From: Ruegeria sp. Alg231-54
GTDB taxonomy: Bacteria; Pseudomonadota; Alphaproteobacteria; Rhodobacterales; Rhodobacteraceae
NCBI RefSeq assembly: GCF_900143525.1
Contig: NZ_FREZ01000003.1
Span: forward strand, 1-64,000
DNA: 64,000 nucleotides
Direction: 5' to 3'
Shown here: piece after piece, positions 16,122-25,736 of the stretch
Layout: each line of letters opens with the position of its first letter
Position numbering within the stretch: position 1 is the first letter of the stretch
The notes under the pieces: model-generated
Databases searched by the model: none
What the model was told of the DNA's origin: nothing
The model's input: the letters and a program-made list of their open reading frames with translations, nothing else
Position numbers and translations under genes: made by a program

Positions 16122-17636
16122 ATGCAAGATGACGTGATCCTTCGGATATCGAACCTCAGCAAGTCCTTTGGCCCGGTCAAAGCATTGCGCGGGATTGATT
16201 TTGAACTTCGCAAGGGGGAAATCCACGCCATTGCAGGGGAAAACGGCGCAGGCAAGTCGACCTTGATGAACGTGATCGATGGGATATTGCAACCTGACAA
16301 CGGCGAAATCGTGTTGGACGGCGACCCGGTCAAAATCTCGTCACCCACAATGGCGCAACAGCTAGGTATTGGTTTTGTCCATCAGGAAATTGCCCTGTGT
16401 CCTGATGTGTCGGTGGCCGAAAACATCTTTATGGCCAAGACCAATGTCAGCCGGTCCTGGCTGATGGACTATCGAAAACTGGAACGCGATGCCGTCGATG
16501 TGTTTCGGCAGCTCAGCGATATTGATCCGTCGGTCCTAGTGAAACACCTTTCGATCTCGAACCAGCAACTGGTCGAGATCGCCAAAGCCCTGACGCTGGA
16601 ATGCCGCATTTTGATCCTTGATGAGCCGACAGCCGCACTCACGGAAGCCGAAGCCCAAACCTTGTTCGGGATCATGCGCAAACTGGCGGATCAGGGGATT
16701 TCGATCATCTATATTTCGCACCGGTTGGTCGAGATATTCGACAATTGCGACCGGGTTTCGGTGTTCCGGGACGGGCAGCATATCGTCACGCAAAACGTTG
16801 CCGAAATTCAACCCAGCGATGTGGTCAACGCCATGGTCGGACGGGTGCTCGACAATCTCTATCCCCAAAAGCAAGAAGCGCCGTCAGACGAAGTGATCCT
16901 TGACGTGCGCAACCTGACCGAAGCAACGCGATTTCGCGATGTCTCATTCACGCTGAACAAGGGTGAAATTCTGGGCGTCGCTGGTCTGATCGGGGCGGGC
17001 CGCAGTGAGATCGTCAAGGGTATCTGCCAGCTTGAGGGGGATGTCACGGGTGAGGTCTGGCTGAACGGTGAAAAGCTTAAACTGCGGAATTATCAAGACA
17101 GTATCTCGCATGGGATGGTGTATCTATCCGAGGACCGCAAGGGGGTTGGCGTGTTCCTCGATCTTCCGATTGCCGCCAATATTTCCGCTCTGAATCTGGA
17201 GCATGTGGCTAATGGGATTGGCCTGATTCAATCCGGTACGGAAGAGGCACAAGCCAAGGCGTTGGGACACAAGCTGAACCTGAAATGCGGATCGCTGAGC
17301 GATCCGGTGTCGTCCCTGTCGGGGGGCAATCAGCAAAAGGTAGCGCTGGCCAAAATGCTGTCAGTGAACCCGCGCCTGATTTTTTTCGACGAACCGACCC
17401 GCGGGGTCGATGTGGGCGCGAAATCCGAGATTCACCGCATTCTGCGCGAACTAGCGACCGAAGGCGTGGGGATCGTCGTGATTTCCTCAGAGTTGCCCGA
17501 ACTGATTGGTGTCTGTGACCGCGTGCTGGTGGTGCGCGAAGGGCGCATCAGCGGGCAGGTCACCGGCGATGAGATGACAGAAGTAAACATCATGCACCTA
17601 GCCTCGGTCATGGACGCACAGGGCTCGGTAGCATGA
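16122..17636 (+). CDS. RbsA/MglA-type duplicated ABC ATPase
   Basis: 504 residues with two ATPase halves. The first half has Walker [10 protein letters not shown] (about 45-53), with Walker [11 protein letters not shown] around 165. The second half is degenerate at Walker A (GLIGAGRSE) but keeps [15 protein letters not shown] and [11 protein letters not shown]. This is the normal sugar-importer (CUT2) pattern. Its 3' end overlaps the permease start (ATGA). It powers import of the ligand bound by the preceding gene product. Confidence 0.93.
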   Translation: MQDDVILRISNLSKSFGPVKALRGIDFELRKGEIHAIAGENGAGKSTLMNVIDGILQPDNGEIVLDGDPVKISSPTMAQQLGIGFVHQEIALCPDVSVAENIFMAKTNVSRSWLMDYRKLERDAVDVFRQLSDIDPSVLVKHLSISNQQLVEIAKALTLECRILILDEPTAALTEAEAQTLFGIMRKLADQGISIIYISHRLVEIFDNCDRVSVFRDGQHIVTQNVAEIQPSDVVNAMVGRVLDNLYPQKQEAPSDEVILDVRNLTEATRFRDVSFTLNKGEILGVAGLIGAGRSEIVKGICQLEGDVTGEVWLNGEKLKLRNYQDSISHGMVYLSEDRKGVGVFLDLPIAANISALNLEHVANGIGLIQSGTEEAQAKALGHKLNLKCGSLSDPVSSLSGGNQQKVALAKMLSVNPRLIFFDEPTRGVDVGAKSEIHRILRELATEGVGIVVISSELPELIGVCDRVLVVREGRISGQVTGDEMTEVNIMHLASVMDAQGSVA

Positions 17637-18646
17637 GCGGAGACACGAAAATGGACAACACTGTAAATCTGACCCCGGCGGGATCATCCGACAGCGCACC
17701 GCTGCTAAAGCGCATGTTGCGTATGCGTGAGACGGGGCTGATCGTCATTATCCTGGGTTTGTTTGTGATTATGTCATTCGCGTCGCCCTACTTTCTGACC
17801 TGGGCCAATATGCGTGCGATGTCCATGGCCTTTGCGGTCGATGGTCTGCTGGTAATTGGGATGACGATCCTGCTGATTTCCGGAGGGATCGATCTGTCGG
17901 TTGGATCGGTCACCGCGCTTGCGATGGTGATCGCGGGATGGCTCTTTCTCAGCGGGATAGATCCGTGGGTGGCCTCGGCCATGGCAATAGCCCTGTGTAC
18001 GGCCATTGGTGCATTTATGGGGTTCTTTGTCACCCGTGTCGGCCTGCACCACTTCATCGTCTCACTCGCCATCATGGTGATTGCACGAGGTGCCTGTTTG
18101 TTGTTCACCGGAGGGCGACCGCTGGGCCTGTATACCCTTCCTACGGAATTCAAGTTCATCGGGCAGGGGTCCATCGGGCCGATACCGATTGTGATTGTGA
18201 TATTTTTGGTATTCGTCATCGCCTTTGATTTCATGCTGCGGCGCACGACCATGTTCCGCAAGGTGTTCTATACCGGCAGCAACGAAAAGGCCGCCGCCTA
18301 TTCGGGCATTCGCACCAAAAAGGTGATCTTTCTGACCACGACCTTGTGTTCGACGCTCTGCGGTGTGGCCGGCATCATTTACATGGCGCGGTTCGGATCG
18401 GCACAGCCCACATTCGGGTTGGGACTTGAACTGACTATCATCGCCGCTGCGGTCATTGGTGGGGCCAGTTTGAATGGCGGTTCGGGGTCGATCCTGGGTG
18501 CGATCCTCGGCGTGATCCTTCTGTCACTTGTTTCCAGCTCGTTGGCGCTGCTGGATGTGTCGGTCTACTGGCAGGACATTATTCGCGGCTCGATCCTTCT
18601 GGCAGCGGTCACCATCGACCATTACCTAAACAAGAGGCGCGGGTGA
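17633..18646 (+). CDS. RbsC-type ABC sugar permease
   Basis: 337-residue CUT2-family inner-membrane protein with many hydrophobic segments and the conserved [12 protein letters not shown] stretch (about 82-93) and [15 protein letters not shown] near 280. One gene encodes the homodimeric channel, as usual for Rbs-type importers. The stop overlaps the start of the regulator gene. Confidence 0.93.
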   Translation: MSGDTKMDNTVNLTPAGSSDSAPLLKRMLRMRETGLIVIILGLFVIMSFASPYFLTWANMRAMSMAFAVDGLLVIGMTILLISGGIDLSVGSVTALAMVIAGWLFLSGIDPWVASAMAIALCTAIGAFMGFFVTRVGLHHFIVSLAIMVIARGACLLFTGGRPLGLYTLPTEFKFIGQGSIGPIPIVIVIFLVFVIAFDFMLRRTTMFRKVFYTGSNEKAAAYSGIRTKKVIFLTTTLCSTLCGVAGIIYMARFGSAQPTFGLGLELTIIAAAVIGGASLNGGSGSILGAILGVILLSLVSSSLALLDVSVYWQDIIRGSILLAAVTIDHYLNKRRG

Positions 18647-19614
18647 TGTTGGACAAGAAGAAAGACTTTGAACTGATCCGCCAGATCCATACCGTCTTGG
18701 TGCTGCATTATTTGGAAGGGCAGAAACAGGCCGATGTCGCGCGGGCGCTGAATCTATCGAACTCGAAGGTCAATCGCCTGATCACGCAGGGCCGCAAGAT
18801 GGGCATGGTCAAGATCGACGTGGAAAGCCCGTTTGAAACACTGATGGGCATAGAGCGTGATCTTACCCGGTCGACGAGCCTGACTGAGGCCATCGTAACC
18901 CCATCGGTCGCAGGAAGTGCCGAGACGACCTTGCAACAGGTCGGGCGTGCCGCGGCAAATCATCTGGTCGAAACCCTGCGGGATGGTGACGTTATCGCGA
19001 TCACCGGAGGAAAAGCCATCAGCGCAACGGTTGCGGCGCTGGAAGTTGAACGCGCATTTGATGTGACAGTAGTGCCTCTGACCGGTGGCATTCAGGGCAA
19101 GTATTATACCGACGTGAACCATCTTGCGACGCAGATGGCCGAGCGTTTGGGCGGCAAGACCATGTTGCTGCACGCGCCGCTATTTGCTGAAAGCCGCGAC
19201 CAGCGCGATATGCTGGAACAGGTGTCCTCCATCCGTGAAGTTTTGGATATCGCCCGCCGCGCCAATGTCGCGTTGGTGGGGATCGGTTCGATCGAACCTG
19301 AAGGTTCCAGCCATTACGATCTGCATCCGGTGCCCGAGGCCGACCGTAAGATGCTGGTGGGAATGGGCGTGATCGGAGAGTTTCTGGCCCATCTTATCCA
19401 AACCGACGGCTCGGTGTCGAACTATGCGCTGAATTCTCGATTGGTTTCGGTGGCTCCAAACGATCTGGCGCAATGTGCGCGGGTAATAGGTGTCAGCACC
19501 GGGGCGGAAAAGGTTTTGCCAATCAAGGCGGTGCTGAACGGCAAGTTTCTCAACTCGCTGATCCTAGACGAAGACACAGCGACCGCAGTCATACAGGAAA
19601 TGGAAGGAACATGA
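18646..19614 (+). CDS. SorC/DeoR-family sugar-responsive regulator (EryD-like)
   Basis: About 322 residues. N-terminal winged HTH (LHYLEGQKQADVARALNLSNSKVNRLI, about 20-48) and a large C-terminal SorC sugar-phosphate-binding domain (DVIAITGGKAIS, GTSG-like VGIGSIEPEGS). SorC relatives such as EryD and SorC sense phosphorylated intermediates and control the operon they sit in. The ATG at 18646 shares one base with the permease stop (TGATG); GTG at 18643 is possible. It contains the 26-bp segment (18889-18914) repeated at 30812. Confidence 0.9.
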   Translation: MLDKKKDFELIRQIHTVLVLHYLEGQKQADVARALNLSNSKVNRLITQGRKMGMVKIDVESPFETLMGIERDLTRSTSLTEAIVTPSVAGSAETTLQQVGRAAANHLVETLRDGDVIAITGGKAISATVAALEVERAFDVTVVPLTGGIQGKYYTDVNHLATQMAERLGGKTMLLHAPLFAESRDQRDMLEQVSSIREVLDIARRANVALVGIGSIEPEGSSHYDLHPVPEADRKMLVGMGVIGEFLAHLIQTDGSVSNYALNSRLVSVAPNDLAQCARVIGVSTGAEKVLPIKAVLNGKFLNSLILDEDTATAVIQEMEGT

Positions 19615-20612
19615 GGATGTCGCATGACATGCTGACACGCGAAATCGGTGCGTCGGGGATCCAAGCCTCGGTCATCGGGCTGGGCACATGGGCTATCGGT
19701 GGCTGGATGTGGGGCGGTACGGATGAAGCCAAATCCATCGCGGCGATTCAGGCTTCGGTTGATGCGGGAGTGACCCTGATCGACACGGCTCCGGCATACG
19801 GGCAAGGCGTGGCCGAGGATATCGTGGGCAAAGCCCTTAAGGGGCGTCGCGAAAAGGTTGTTCTGGCGACTAAATGCGGGCTGGTCTGGCATACACAGAA
19901 GGGCAACCATTTCTTCGACTATGACGGAAAACCGGTGCATCGTTATCTGGGCAAGGATGCGATCATCCATGAGGTCGAGCAAAGCCTGACCCGTCTGGGC
20001 ACCGATTACATCGATCATTACATCACCCATTGGCAGGACCCGACGACACCCATCGCCGAGACGATGGAAGCGCTGGATACTTTGAAACAGCAGGGAAAAA
20101 TCCGTTCCATAGGCGCCAGCAACACCTCGGTCGATGAGGTGAAGGCCTATGTTGCTGCCGGCCAACTGGATGCCATTCAGGAAGAATACTCGATGGTCAA
20201 GCGCGACATCGAAGGCACGTTGTTGCCGGTTTGTCGTGAGAATGGCGTGTCAGTGCTCAGCTATTCCTCGCTGGCGCTGGGTCTGCTCAGCGGCAAGATC
20301 GGGCCGGATCGCGAATTCACGGGTGACGATCAGCGCAATGACAATCCACGCTTTTCTATGGCGAACCGTCAAAAAATAGCGAACCTGATGGCTGCCATCG
20401 CTCCAATTGCAAAGATGCACGGCGCAACTTTGGCGCAGACCGTGATCGCATGGACGGTTCAGCAACCCGGTATCACCTTTTCGCTGTGTGGGGCACGTGA
20501 TGCCGCGCAGGCGGTGGAGAACGCGAAGGCGGGGCAATTGCGCCTTACCGAGGCCGAGATTTCCCAGATCAACACGCAAGCCCAGGCTCATTTGAGCAAT
20601 TTGGACAGCTAA
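19611..20612 (+). CDS. Aldo/keto reductase
   Basis: 333 residues counted from ATG at 19611, which overlaps the regulator stop by 4 bp. (beta/alpha)8 NAD(P)H oxidoreductase. Catalytic tetrad members are visible: D56 and Y61 in DTAPAYGQG, K in VLATKCG (about 86), and H in DHYITHWQDP (about 125). The closest class is the YdhF/YajO-like AKRs of sugar operons. It probably interconverts the imported polyol and an aldose or ketose, or a later intermediate. Direction and substrate are unknown. Confidence 0.9.
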   Translation: MRMSHDMLTREIGASGIQASVIGLGTWAIGGWMWGGTDEAKSIAAIQASVDAGVTLIDTAPAYGQGVAEDIVGKALKGRREKVVLATKCGLVWHTQKGNHFFDYDGKPVHRYLGKDAIIHEVEQSLTRLGTDYIDHYITHWQDPTTPIAETMEALDTLKQQGKIRSIGASNTSVDEVKAYVAAGQLDAIQEEYSMVKRDIEGTLLPVCRENGVSVLSYSSLALGLLSGKIGPDREFTGDDQRNDNPRFSMANRQKIANLMAAIAPIAKMHGATLAQTVIAWTVQQPGITFSLCGARDAAQAVENAKAGQLRLTEAEISQINTQAQAHLSNLDS

Positions 20613-20643
20613 GCCTCAACGCCCGGTTACGAACAGGACCATC

Positions 20644-22365
20644 ATGTCAGATCAAAGACAACAAAACCTGACACGGTTGCGCGAAGACGCTGCGTTTGAC
20701 GTGGTGGTGATCGGCGGGGGTGTGAACGGAATAGGGGTCTATCGTGAACTTGCTTTGCAGGGGCTTCGGGTGTTGCTGGTCGAGCGGAACGATTTCGCCT
20801 CGGGGTGCAGCGCGGCCCCATCGCGGATGATCCACGGCGGCTTGCGATACCTTGAAAACGGTGAATTCGATCTGGTGCGAGAATCCCTGCGGGAACGCGA
20901 TGCTTTGCTGCGGAACGCTCCGCATATGGTGCGGCCCTTGCCCACGGTCATTCCGATTACTTCGGTCTTTTCGGGCGTGTTAAATGCAGCGGCAAGCTTT
21001 GTCGGTTGGCAGGGCAAGCCCTCGAGCCGTGGGGCGGTGCCGATCAAACTTGGTTTGACGCTTTATGATTGGGTCACACGCAAGCGGCGTATCCTGCCAA
21101 AGCATCACTTCAATAGTGCAAACCGGACCCGCTCGGACTGGCCCGAATTGACGACCAAGGCCACGCGGTCGGCAGTGTATTTCGATGCGCAGATCACCCA
21201 TCCGGAGCGGCTTTGCGTTGAGATGATCCGAGACATGCAGGCTGCGGCTCCGGCCTGTGTCGCCCTGAACTATGCGGAAATGACGCGGGACGGCGAAACC
21301 TACTCCGTCACGGATCGGCGCAGCGGCAAAAATCTACCGGTTGAGCCCAAAGTGATCGTGAACGCAACCGGTGCGTGGCTTGACGATACTGTGCAAGCCT
21401 TTGGCGACGGCGCGAACGAAAAAATGGTCTCGGGGACCAAAGGCTCGCACCTGATCATCGACAACCCGACCCTTGTGCAGGCGCTTGGCGGGCATATGGT
21501 CTATTTCGAAAACACCGACGGGCGGGTCTGTATTGTGTTCCCGTATCAAGGCAAGGTGCTGGCAGGCTCCACCGATATCCGTGTCGACAAGGCTGCGCGT
21601 GTGCGGTGCGAACCCGAGGAATTCGACTACATCCTCGGTTCGCTTCGGCTGGTTTTCCCAGGGGTTGAGATCAAGGCCGATCAGGTGGTGTTCAGCTATA
21701 GCGGCATCCGCCCGTTACCACGCAGTGATCAGGATTACACCGGCCGGATTTCGCGCGGCCACTACACGCGGCGTCTGGGTGGGAAAATTCCGCAGTTCTG
21801 CATGATTGGTGGAAAATGGACAACTTTCCGCGCCTTCGGCGAGCAAACCGGTGATGAGGTTCTGGCCGAGCTCGGCACGACACGCCGGGCGTCCACCCTT
21901 GGGCTGGCCATCGGCGGCGGTGTTCAGTTTCCCGATGACCCGATCACTTTGCTAAACCGGTTGGTGGATGAATTTCACGTCACGCAGGACCGGGCGCAGC
22001 ACCTGATTGGACACTATGGCAGTCAGGCCGACGATGTTGCGCTGTTCTGTCAATCGTTTTTGGACACACCCCTGATTGTCGACTGCCCTTACACCGTGGC
22101 CGAGATCATCTGGCTGATGCACACCGAGTTTGTCGAGACACTGTCCGACATCGTTCTGCGCCGCACCGCGCTGGCTATAACAGGCCAGGTTTCCGAAGAA
22201 TTGCTGGACCGGCTGGGTCGCATCTTTGTCGAAGAACGCCAGCTTAGCCCGCAAGAAATCACCGATCAGAAAGAAACTCTGATCCATGAATTGTCCGAGT
22301 TCTTTGGCGTCTCAGCCGCAACTCTGACCGCACGAAACAAGGAACGGAGTACAGAATGCGTGTAA
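20644..22365 (+). CDS. GlpD/EryB-like FAD-dependent polyol-phosphate dehydrogenase
   Basis: 573 residues. FAD-binding Rossmann motif VVIGGGVNGIGVYRELALQG at about 21-40, then VLLVERNDFASGCSAAPSRMIHGGLRYLE, the DAO-family signature of membrane-associated glycerol-3-phosphate dehydrogenases, plus the GlpD C-terminal domain (about 400-560). In Rhizobiales erythritol operons the GlpD paralogue EryB oxidises erythritol phosphate beside a SorC regulator and FGGY kinase, as here. In this operon it is more likely specific for a longer or different polyol phosphate than for glycerol-3-P. AGGACCATC precedes the ATG. Confidence 0.9.
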   Translation: MSDQRQQNLTRLREDAAFDVVVIGGGVNGIGVYRELALQGLRVLLVERNDFASGCSAAPSRMIHGGLRYLENGEFDLVRESLRERDALLRNAPHMVRPLPTVIPITSVFSGVLNAAASFVGWQGKPSSRGAVPIKLGLTLYDWVTRKRRILPKHHFNSANRTRSDWPELTTKATRSAVYFDAQITHPERLCVEMIRDMQAAAPACVALNYAEMTRDGETYSVTDRRSGKNLPVEPKVIVNATGAWLDDTVQAFGDGANEKMVSGTKGSHLIIDNPTLVQALGGHMVYFENTDGRVCIVFPYQGKVLAGSTDIRVDKAARVRCEPEEFDYILGSLRLVFPGVEIKADQVVFSYSGIRPLPRSDQDYTGRISRGHYTRRLGGKIPQFCMIGGKWTTFRAFGEQTGDEVLAELGTTRRASTLGLAIGGGVQFPDDPITLLNRLVDEFHVTQDRAQHLIGHYGSQADDVALFCQSFLDTPLIVDCPYTVAEIIWLMHTEFVETLSDIVLRRTALAITGQVSEELLDRLGRIFVEERQLSPQEITDQKETLIHELSEFFGVSAATLTARNKERSTECV

Positions 22366-23198
22366 GCACCAAAGCCCGGATGAACCGGATGTTTAACAAC
22401 GGTGGATGCCTGGACGTCGCAATCGACCACGGGGTTTGCAACGAGCCCAGCTTCATGGTTGGGCTTGAGAATATGGCAGGGGTCATGGACACGCTCATCG
22501 GGGCCAAGCCGGATGCGATCCAATGCGCCTATGGGCAGGCTGATCTGTTGCAGTCACGACCCGAAAAAGACAAACCCGCGCTTGTAATGCGGATCGACAT
22601 GGGCAACCCCTATAATGATCAGCGGCATCGGGTGATGTGGTCGATGCTGCAAAACGCCGACGAGCCACTCATCGGCGCGCTTGAGATGGATGCAGCGGCC
22701 GTGGTCGTCAACCTGTTCATGTTGCCTGATGAACCTGAGCTTTTCCGCCAGTGTGTCGAGAATATCAGCCGGGTTCGCGCGGCTTGTGACAAATACGGAA
22801 TGCCGCTGATGATTGAGCCTCTGGTCATGCTGCCCAACGATGTTCGCGGCGGCTATCAGGTGGACGGCAATGCCGAGAAGATTGTGACGCTGGTGCGTTT
22901 GGCCTCGGAAATGGGGGTCGACATCATCAAGGCTGATCCGACAGAGAACCCAGAAGATTTTCATCGGGTCATCGAGGCCGCGAGTGTGCCGGTTCTGGTG
23001 CGTGGCGGCGGCAAGGAAGACCTGAAGAATGTGTTGATGAAATCAGCGGCCCTGATGGCGCAGGGCGCGCAAGGGATGGTCTATGGCCGCAACATCTATC
23101 AGCATGACAATCCGAAGGCGGTTGTGGCGACTTTGATGGCGATGATCCACAACGGGGCGGGCGGCGAAGAAGCATGGGACATTTATAACTGTGGCTAA
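22356..23198 (+). CDS. DhnA/FbaB-type class I aldolase
   Basis: 280 residues, TIM barrel of the class I (Schiff-base) DhnA/DeoC/LsrF group. AIDHGVCNEPSF near 21-32 resembles the phosphate/substrate loop. The lysine in GVDIIKADPTENPEDF (about 192) is the expected Schiff-base residue, and VPVLVRGGGKE is the second phosphate-binding segment. It overlaps the GlpD-like gene by 10 bp. It would cleave the ketose phosphate produced by the dehydrogenase into triose-sized pieces. Confidence 0.88.
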   Translation: MRVSTKARMNRMFNNGGCLDVAIDHGVCNEPSFMVGLENMAGVMDTLIGAKPDAIQCAYGQADLLQSRPEKDKPALVMRIDMGNPYNDQRHRVMWSMLQNADEPLIGALEMDAAAVVVNLFMLPDEPELFRQCVENISRVRAACDKYGMPLMIEPLVMLPNDVRGGYQVDGNAEKIVTLVRLASEMGVDIIKADPTENPEDFHRVIEAASVPVLVRGGGKEDLKNVLMKSAALMAQGAQGMVYGRNIYQHDNPKAVVATLMAMIHNGAGGEEAWDIYNCG

Positions 23199-23210
23199 AA
23201 CCGATACATA

Positions 23211-24710
23211 TTGGGGCTGGATGCTGGAAACACGGTCATCAAGGCTTTGCTCTTCGACTTGCAGGGGCGCCCCGTTGCGATGCAGGCATTGGACGGTCAA
23301 TCCACGATCCCGCAACCGGGGCATGTGGAACGCGACCTGAATGAGTTGTGGGTCAATGCGCGGCAGGTGATTACCAGCTGCATCGACACTGCCGATATTG
23401 ACGCAGCCGACATCATAGGTGTTGGGTGCGCAGGCCACGGCAACGGACTTTATCTGCTGGACAAAGCAGGCGAAGCCTTGCTGGGCATTCAATTTCTGGA
23501 TACCCGTGCTGCAGGGCTGGCCGAAGAATTTTCCGACGCGGAAGGTGATGCTCTGCACAGCTTGTGCCTGCAAAAGCCCTGGCCGTCACAGACGCCTGTT
23601 CTATTGGCTTGGATCAAACGTCACCGGCCCGAGATCTATGCCCAGACCGGTACGGTTATGCTGTGCAAGGACTTTATTACTTACAAGCTGACCGGTGAGC
23701 GCATCAGCGATATCTCGGACATGTCAGGCTGTGGTCTGACGCGTATGCCCGACTGCACCTATGACGATGGTCTATTGGCGGTATATGGGCTGAGTGATGC
23801 AAGTGAGATGCTGCCCCGCCTGATAGACCCGGTTGAAATTGCCGGAACCGTCAGCGCCGAAGCTGCGGTTGCAACAGGGCTTGTCGCGGGCACACCGGTG
23901 ATCGGGGGCTTTTTTGACGTCGTCTCCAGCGCAATGGGCTCAGGTGTTGTGCGCGCGGGTGAGGCTTCAATCATCGCAGGCACATGGAGCATCAATCAGG
24001 TGTTTTCGGACGCGCCTGCTGTCAATGATGACCTGTTCATGGTGTCTGGCTTTGGGTCGAAACGGTTCGTGAATATCGAGTCCAGCGCCACATCAGCTGC
24101 CAATCTGGAATGGTACGTTCGCGAATTCGTCGAACGCGGCGCACATCACGACGACCCTTTCGGTTACTGCAACGCCAAGGTGGCCGAGGTCCAGCCGGTT
24201 GCAGATGATCCGTTCTTTCATCCGTTCCTTTATGGTTCGGGGCAGAGGGCGTCTTTCAGGGGTGGTTTCTATGGCGTTGCTGGTTGGCATGGCGAAGGCC
24301 ACATGCTGCGCGCGTTATTCGAAGGCGTTTTGTTCGAGCACCGACGTCATATCGAGGTTTTGAAGGCTGCGGGCGTCAGCTTCGATCAGGCAGTTCTTTC
24401 GGGCGGCGGGTCGCGCAGCCCGGTCTGGCCGCAGATGTTCGCCGATTGTCTTGGCGTCCCTATCTACCTGGCCGAGGCACAAGAAACCGGTGCCTTAGGT
24501 GCGGCCATCGGTGTGTCGGTGGCGACCGGCGCATATGGTTCATATGAAGAGGCGATTGGCCAGATGACCCGTCGCAAATCCGAGTTCCTGCCGAATTCGG
24601 CCATGCAATCGCATTACGACCTGCGTTACACACAATACCTTGCGCTGATTGAAGCGATGCGCGGGTTTTGGGAGACTTCACAGAATTCGATCGAAAGGCA
24701 GCAAAGATGA
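23211..24710 (+). CDS. FGGY-family carbohydrate kinase, start ambiguous
   Basis: About 499 residues. N-terminal actin-like phosphate loop GLDAGNTVIKALLFD, DTRAAGLAEEF, and C-terminal ATP site LSGGGSRSPVWPQMFAD and ETGALGAAIG identify an FGGY kinase of the xylulose/erythritol/gulonate type that phosphorylates a sugar or polyol. The first residues are odd. In this frame only TTG (23211) lies between an upstream stop (23196) and GLDAG, with no good ribosome site. One extra G in the run at 23213-23216 would instead link to GTG at 23191 (VAKTDTYWGLDAG), overlapping the aldolase stop by 8 bp. Either a TTG start or a one-base indel (real or sequencing) must be assumed. The body of the gene is intact. 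Confidence 0.85.
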   Translation: MGLDAGNTVIKALLFDLQGRPVAMQALDGQSTIPQPGHVERDLNELWVNARQVITSCIDTADIDAADIIGVGCAGHGNGLYLLDKAGEALLGIQFLDTRAAGLAEEFSDAEGDALHSLCLQKPWPSQTPVLLAWIKRHRPEIYAQTGTVMLCKDFITYKLTGERISDISDMSGCGLTRMPDCTYDDGLLAVYGLSDASEMLPRLIDPVEIAGTVSAEAAVATGLVAGTPVIGGFFDVVSSAMGSGVVRAGEASIIAGTWSINQVFSDAPAVNDDLFMVSGFGSKRFVNIESSATSAANLEWYVREFVERGAHHDDPFGYCNAKVAEVQPVADDPFFHPFLYGSGQRASFRGGFYGVAGWHGEGHMLRALFEGVLFEHRRHIEVLKAAGVSFDQAVLSGGGSRSPVWPQMFADCLGVPIYLAEAQETGALGAAIGVSVATGAYGSYEEAIGQMTRRKSEFLPNSAMQSHYDLRYTQYLALIEAMRGFWETSQNSIERQQR

Positions 24711-25717
24711 AAGCCGTGGGATTTCTGAAATCGCTTCCTATTGAAGCCGCCGATAGTCTGTTGGACGTCAATCTGCCCGAACCAATCACGCAGCCCAACG
24801 ATCTGCTGGTCGAGATCGAGGCGATCTCGGTAAATCCGGCGGATGCCAAGCGCCGCATTCGAACAGCCGCTGAACAGGACCACTCCGAGCCGTTCATTCT
24901 GGGATATGACGCTGTGGGTATTGTTCGTGACATTGGCGCAGAGGTCTCCGGTTTTTCCAAAGGCGACCGGGTCTGGTATGCGGGTGACGTCAATCGTCCT
25001 GGTTCCTACGCCGCGTTTCAAGCCGTCGACCATCGTATTGCCGCGTTGGCTCCGAGTTCAGTTAGACCACAAGCGGCGGCGTCTTTGCCTCTGGTTTCAC
25101 TGACGGCTTGGGAGATGTTGTTTGAGCGACTGCAAGTGCCGACAAACGAAACGCCTTCAAGCTTGTTGGTCATTGGAGGGGCCGGAGGGGTCGGATCGAT
25201 AACTCTCCAACTGGCGCGCAAGCTGACCGGACTGCACCTGATCGCGACCGCCTCACGTCCGGAAACGGTTGAATGGTGCCGGGAAATGGGTACCCATCAG
25301 ACGGTCAACCACAACGATCTGATTGCCCAAGTTCGGACGGCAGGGCACAAAAACGTGGACTACATCACCCAGTACGCCGACACCGCGCAGCATTGGAACG
25401 CAATGTGTGAACTCATTGCGCCGCAAGGCCGGATTGGGACCATAGTAGAGACAAGCGAAAAGCTGGACATCTCGGCCCTACAGGGTAAGTCCGCCGCGCT
25501 GATGTGGGAGCTGATGTTCACACGATCCCTATTCGGCACAGCAGATATGGCGCGCCAAGGGCGGATTTTGTCGCGTGTCGCCCGTCTGGTTGATGATGGC
25601 ATCATCCGGACAACCGAACAAAAAACACTTCATGGCTTGTCAGCGGCCACGATTAAAGAAGCCCACGCGATCATTGAATCTGGCCGCATGATCGGCAAAC
25701 TCGTCGTCGCATATTAA
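24707..25717 (+). CDS. Zinc-independent MDR alcohol dehydrogenase / quinone reductase-like protein
   Basis: 336 residues, medium-chain dehydrogenase/reductase fold. GroES-like N-terminal half (ILGYDAVGIVRDIG), NAD(P) Rossmann motif LVIGGAGGVGSITLQLAR at about 155-172. The catalytic-zinc Cys/His pattern of true alcohol dehydrogenases is absent, so it resembles the zeta-crystallin/QOR branch. It overlaps the kinase by 4 bp (ATGA). Its role in the polyol pathway is unclear; it may reduce reactive carbonyl by-products. Confidence 0.82.
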   Translation: MKAVGFLKSLPIEAADSLLDVNLPEPITQPNDLLVEIEAISVNPADAKRRIRTAAEQDHSEPFILGYDAVGIVRDIGAEVSGFSKGDRVWYAGDVNRPGSYAAFQAVDHRIAALAPSSVRPQAAASLPLVSLTAWEMLFERLQVPTNETPSSLLVIGGAGGVGSITLQLARKLTGLHLIATASRPETVEWCREMGTHQTVNHNDLIAQVRTAGHKNVDYITQYADTAQHWNAMCELIAPQGRIGTIVETSEKLDISALQGKSAALMWELMFTRSLFGTADMARQGRILSRVARLVDDGIIRTTEQKTLHGLSAATIKEAHAIIESGRMIGKLVVAY

Positions 25718-25736
25718 TCAGAAAGACCAATACTCC

